Assembly: GCA_002170875.2 (NCBI GenBank)
Contig: NHHT02000006.1
Span: 17,521 to 28,825, forward strand
Direction of reading: 5' to 3'
From: Pelagibacteraceae bacterium TMED170
Lineage (GTDB): Bacteria; Pseudomonadota; Alphaproteobacteria; Pelagibacterales; Pelagibacteraceae
Length of the DNA stretch: 11,305 nucleotides
Shown here: piece after piece, positions 9,145 through 11,305 of the stretch
Layout of the letters: every line of letters starts with the position of its first letter
Position numbering within the stretch: position 1 is the stretch's first letter
The notes under the pieces: generated by a model
Databases searched by the model: none
What the model was told of the DNA's origin: nothing
The model's input: the letters and a program-made list of their open reading frames with translations, nothing else
Position numbers and translations under genes: made by a program

Positions 9145-9153
9145 TTAGTGATC

Positions 9154-9182
9154 ATTTTATTATTGTTAAAATTTAGTGTCAA
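9154..9182 (-). promoter_or_regulatory. sigma70-type promoter of katG
   Basis: On the minus strand a perfect TTGACA (9177-9182) is followed by a 17-bp spacer and TAAAAT (9154-9159, 5 of 6). The predicted start site, near 9146-9147, leaves a leader of only about 5 nt before the katG ATG at 9141, too short for a Shine-Dalgarno sequence. This is the best promoter match in the window. Confidence 0.75.
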
Positions 9183-9184
9183 GT

Positions 9185-9205
9185 AGTTTAGAATTATTAT
9201 AAACT
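9185..9205. promoter_or_regulatory. palindrome resembling an Irr-binding (ICE) box upstream of katG
   Basis: A 21-bp imperfect palindrome with outer arms AGTTTA and TAAACT centred on 9195. Its 17-bp core, TTTAGAATTATTATAAA, differs at one position from the alphaproteobacterial Irr box as I recall it (TTTAGAA-N3-TTCTAAA). It ends 2 bp upstream of the katG -35 hexamer and overlaps the irr TAG stop (9204-9206). Its centre is about 49 bp upstream of the predicted katG start site, a position compatible with activation or with blocking polymerase. The regulator gene lies directly beside it. Confidence 0.5.
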
Positions 9206-9221
9206 AATGAGAATCATTATC
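9203..9221. promoter_or_regulatory. Fur-box-like sequence at the irr 3' end, upstream of katG
   Basis: ACTAATGAGAATCATTATC matches 16 of 19 positions of the classical Fur box (GATAATGATAATCATTATC) and contains a perfect TAATGA-GAA-TCATTA palindrome (9205-9219). It overlaps the ICE-like palindrome by 3 bp and encodes the last residues of Irr (NDSH, stop). The coding role may explain some of the match, so a regulatory function is uncertain. Confidence 0.3.
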
Positions 9222-9626
9222 AATGTTGATAACGACATCGATGTCTTTAATTTTTTTACCTTTTGGTGCCTTAGGAATGCTTTTTAATTCAACTGATTTT
9301 GAGTCAATATCAATTAGTTCATTATTTTTTGTATCAAAAAAATGATGGTGGGAATCGGTATGTGTGTCAAAATAACTTTTGCTATTATTTGTTAATATTT
9401 CTTTTAAATGTCCAGCTTTTTTAAAAGCATGAACAGTATTATAAAAAGTAGCTAAAGAAATTTTAGCATTTCTATTTTTTTTATTTATTAAGCAATCTAA
9501 GTCCTCAACAGTAAAATGAAAAGTTTTATCTCTTTCAAATAAAAATTTAGCAATCTGAATTCTTTGCTTTGTTGGTCGTAGGCCTGAGGACCTTAATTTG
9601 TCTGCTATTTTTAATTTTTTCTTCAT
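9204..9626 (-). CDS. irr: Irr, iron-response regulator of the Fur family
   Basis: A 140-residue Fur-superfamily transcription factor. The N-terminal winged helix (about 1-80) opens LRSSGLRPTKQRIQIAKFLF, with recognition-helix region KISLATFYNTVHAFKKAGHLKE. The dimer/sensor half has KSYFDTHTDSHHHFFD with the His93-His94-His95 triplet typical of Irr, where heme or metal is bound, and the Irr-type ending SIPKAPKGKKIKDIDVVINI. The CxxC zinc motifs of true Fur are absent (only one cysteine, Cys45), and so is the N-terminal heme regulatory motif known from Bradyrhizobium. Irr is an alphaproteobacterial regulator that responds to heme/iron status and controls iron and heme metabolism. It is divergent from fabA, a pairing that recurs in Alphaproteobacteria, and is followed by katG on the same strand. 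A separate Fur or Mur cannot be fully excluded, but Irr fits best. Confidence 0.88.
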   Translation of the reverse strand: MKKKLKIADKLRSSGLRPTKQRIQIAKFLFERDKTFHFTVEDLDCLINKKNRNAKISLATFYNTVHAFKKAGHLKEILTNNSKSYFDTHTDSHHHFFDTKNNELIDIDSKSVELKSIPKAPKGKKIKDIDVVINIDNDSH

Positions 9627-9676
9627 ATATACAGATTTTACTTATTTATAGCTAAAATCAACCTATTTTTTTTATA

Positions 9677-9682
9677 TATAAT
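9677..9682 (+). promoter_or_regulatory. candidate -10 element of the fabA-fabB promoter
   Basis: A perfect TATAAT lies 38 bp before the fabA ATG in the 94-bp irr-fabA intergenic region, predicting a leader of about 32 nt. No convincing -35 hexamer is found 16-18 bp upstream. A second candidate, TATAAA (9689-9694), would give a leader of about 20 nt. The region is so rich in A and T that either may be chance. Confidence 0.3.
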
Positions 9683-9720
9683 AAACAGTATAAATCTAGT
9701 ATTAGTTTATCTTAAAAATC

Positions 9721-10224
9721 ATGCAAAAAAACAGTTACAATTATGATGAGTTGATAGAATGTGGAGAAGGTAAGCTTTTTGGTAAAGGAAATGCTAAATT
9801 ACCCCTTCCTCCAATGCTTATGTTTGATAGAATTACTGATATAAAAAAAGATAATGGAGAATTTAATAAAGGTTTAATAAAAGCTGAACTAGATATTAAG
9901 GATAACCTTTGGTTTTTTGATTGCCATTTTCAAAATGATCCAGTTATGCCAGGTTGTTTAGGCTTAGACGCTATGTGGCAGTTAGTTGGTTTTTTTTTAG
10001 GATGGACAGGTGAACCTGGAAAAGGAAGAGCTCTGGGAGTAAATTCTGTAAAATTTACTGGTGAAGTTCTTAAAAAAGTTAAAATGGCAACATATGAAAT
10101 TAATATGAAAAGAATTTTAAAAAAAGAGGGTGCAGTTGTTGGTTTAGCTAATGGTACATTAAGCGCAGATGGTAAAATAATTTACACAGCAGAAAATTTA
10201 AAAGTAGGATTATTTAAATCATGA
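9721..10224 (+). CDS. fabA: FabA, 3-hydroxydecanoyl-ACP dehydratase/isomerase
   Basis: A 167-residue bifunctional enzyme of type II fatty acid synthesis. FabA dehydrates 3-hydroxydecanoyl-ACP and isomerises trans-2- to cis-3-decenoyl-ACP, the branch point to unsaturated fatty acids. The hot-dog fold active site is clear: [20 protein letters not shown] (64-83) supplies catalytic His69 and, after the MPG turn, Asp83, equivalent to E. coli His70 and Asp84. [12 protein letters not shown] (27-38) is the conserved N-terminal strand/helix. These distinguish it from FabZ, which is shorter and has Glu in place of the Asp. Length is close to E. coli FabA (172 aa). fabB begins within its stop codon (ATGA overlap), and the two form the standard fabAB operon, divergent from irr. 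Confidence 0.97.
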   Translation: MQKNSYNYDELIECGEGKLFGKGNAKLPLPPMLMFDRITDIKKDNGEFNKGLIKAELDIKDNLWFFDCHFQNDPVMPGCLGLDAMWQLVGFFLGWTGEPGKGRALGVNSVKFTGEVLKKVKMATYEINMKRILKKEGAVVGLANGTLSADGKIIYTAENLKVGLFKS

Positions 10225-11305
10225 AAAGGGTAGTAATTACAGGAGTTGGAATTGTATCTTGTCTTGGAAACAATCAGGATGAGGTTTACAAGTCTCTTTT
10301 AAACTCAAAATCTGGAATTACATTTTCCGAGGAGTATAAAGAATTTAATTTAAAAAGTAATGTTCACGGTAAACCAAAGATTAAACTTGAAGACCATGTT
10401 GACAGAAAGTTCATAAGATTTATGGGTCCAGGTTCAGCTTATAACTACGTGTCTATGAATGAAGCTGTAAAAGACTCTGGATTAGAAGAAAAGGAAATAA
10501 GTAATGTTTTTACTGGAATGATAATGGGTTCAGGAGGGCCTTCAATAGAAAATGTTATTCTTGCGGCTGATAAAACAAGAGAAAAAAATCCAAAAAGAAT
10601 GGGGCCCTTCGTTGTACCTAGAACAATGTCTAGTACAGCCTCCGCAACTTTAGCTGTTCCTTTTAAAATAAAAGGAGTGAATTATACGATTAGTTCTGCA
10701 TGTGCAACAAGTGGTCATTGTATAGGTAACGCAATGGAATTAATTCAACTCGGTAAACAGAAAATCGTATTTGCAGGTGGAAGTGATGAAGTACATTTTG
10801 CAATGACTGCAATGTTTGATGCAATGACAGCACTGTCATCTAAATATAATGATACTCCTGAAAAAGCCTCAAGACCATATGATAAAACAAGAGATGGTTT
10901 TGTTATTTCTGGAGGTGGAGGTGTAGTTGTTTTGGAAGAATATGATCATGCAAAAGCAAGAGGAGCAAAAATTTATGCTGAACTTACAGGGTACGGAGCA
11001 ACATCTGATGGGTTTGATATGGTAGCTCCTTCAGGAGAGGGTGCAGTAAGATGTATGAAAATGGCTTTAGGAACAGCTAAAAATAAAATTGATTACATAA
11101 ATACTCACGGTACTTCAACGCCCGTTGGAGATATTACAGAATTAAAAGCAGTTGGAGAAGTCTTTAATGAATATAAACCTAAAATTAGCTCAACAAAATC
11201 ATTAGCTGGTCACTCTCTTGGGGCAACTTCTGTACACGAAGCTATTTACAGTTTAATTATGATGAAAAATAATTTTATTGCTGCTTCAGCTAACATATCT
11301 AACAT
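10221..11305 (+). CDS. fabB: FabB, beta-ketoacyl-ACP synthase I (3' end cut by window edge)
   Basis: I translated this by hand: the frame is open from an ATG at 10221 to the right edge, 361 complete codons with no stop. It starts [18 protein letters not shown], the standard ketosynthase opening. The Cys-His-His triad is complete: Cys161 in [11 protein letters not shown], His296 in [11 protein letters not shown] and His331 in [11 protein letters not shown], with Lys326 nearby. All sit two residues before the E. coli FabB positions (163, 298, 333, 328). FabB condenses malonyl-ACP with acyl-ACP and is needed to elongate the cis-unsaturated intermediate made by FabA. It overlaps the fabA stop by 4 bp, implying translational coupling. 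E. coli FabB has 406 residues, so about 45 residues lie beyond the window. FabF is the main alternative, but adjacency to fabA and the numbering favour FabB. Confidence 0.95.
   Translation, partial: MKRVVITGVGIVSCLGNNQDEVYKSLLNSKSGITFSEEYKEFNLKSNVHGKPKIKLEDHVDRKFIRFMGPGSAYNYVSMNEAVKDSGLEEKEISNVFTGMIMGSGGPSIENVILAADKTREKNPKRMGPFVVPRTMSSTASATLAVPFKIKGVNYTISSACATSGHCIGNAMELIQLGKQKIVFAGGSDEVHFAMTAMFDAMTALSSKYNDTPEKASRPYDKTRDGFVISGGGGVVVLEEYDHAKARGAKIYAELTGYGATSDGFDMVAPSGEGAVRCMKMALGTAKNKIDYINTHGTSTPVGDITELKAVGEVFNEYKPKISSTKSLAGHSLGATSVHEAIYSLIMMKNNFIAASANISN

Overview
The window is very AT-rich (poly-A and poly-T runs are common and Lys/Ile/Asn codons are enriched) and densely packed with housekeeping genes. 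Little DNA lies outside genes; the largest gap is 238 bp. The Irr-type Fur-family regulator, the pairing of irr with fabA-fabB, the rpsT/mutM/ubiE/ubiB/coaBC/dut order and the alphaproteobacterial C-x4-C zinc-ribbon half in MutM all point to an alphaproteobacterium. Base composition and compactness suggest a streamlined marine lineage such as SAR11/Pelagibacter. The lineage is an inference from content; no search was run.

Layout. (1) Positions 1-1813, minus strand: mutM (Fpg DNA glycosylase), rpsT (ribosomal protein S20) and the 5' part of dnaA, which runs off the left edge. A 238-bp gap before dnaA carries a perfect 11-bp-arm hairpin and a candidate dnaA promoter. (2) Positions 1825-6940, plus strand: a tightly packed six-gene run of ubiE, ubiB, coaBC, dut, a ThiF/MoeB/HesA-type E1-like enzyme and a small exported SH3-domain protein. 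Gaps are 2 to 9 bp or are replaced by overlaps. The run begins with a perfect TATAAT that overlaps the mutM start codon and predicts a leaderless ubiE mRNA. (3) Positions 6943-9626, minus strand: katG (catalase-peroxidase) downstream of irr. The 62-bp gap between them holds a textbook promoter (TTGACA-N17-TAAAAT). Just upstream, overlapping the irr stop codon, are an Irr-box-like palindrome and a Fur-box-like sequence. (4) Positions 9721-11305, plus strand: fabA, then fabB overlapping it by 4 bp. FabB runs off the right edge and all its visible catalytic residues are intact.

How the genes fit together: ubiE and ubiB make and support ubiquinone, coaBC makes coenzyme A, and dut keeps uracil out of DNA while mutM removes oxidised purines. 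fabA and fabB make unsaturated fatty acids. The katG-irr locus joins peroxide defence, by an enzyme that needs heme, to an iron/heme-status regulator. No mobile element, CRISPR array, tRNA or rRNA is visible, and no wholly new system was found. The best leads are the stacked operator-like elements at the irr-katG junction, the predicted leaderless or nearly leaderless transcripts of ubiE and katG, the hairpin between rpsT and dnaA, and an E1-like enzyme with no sulfur-carrier partner in view.
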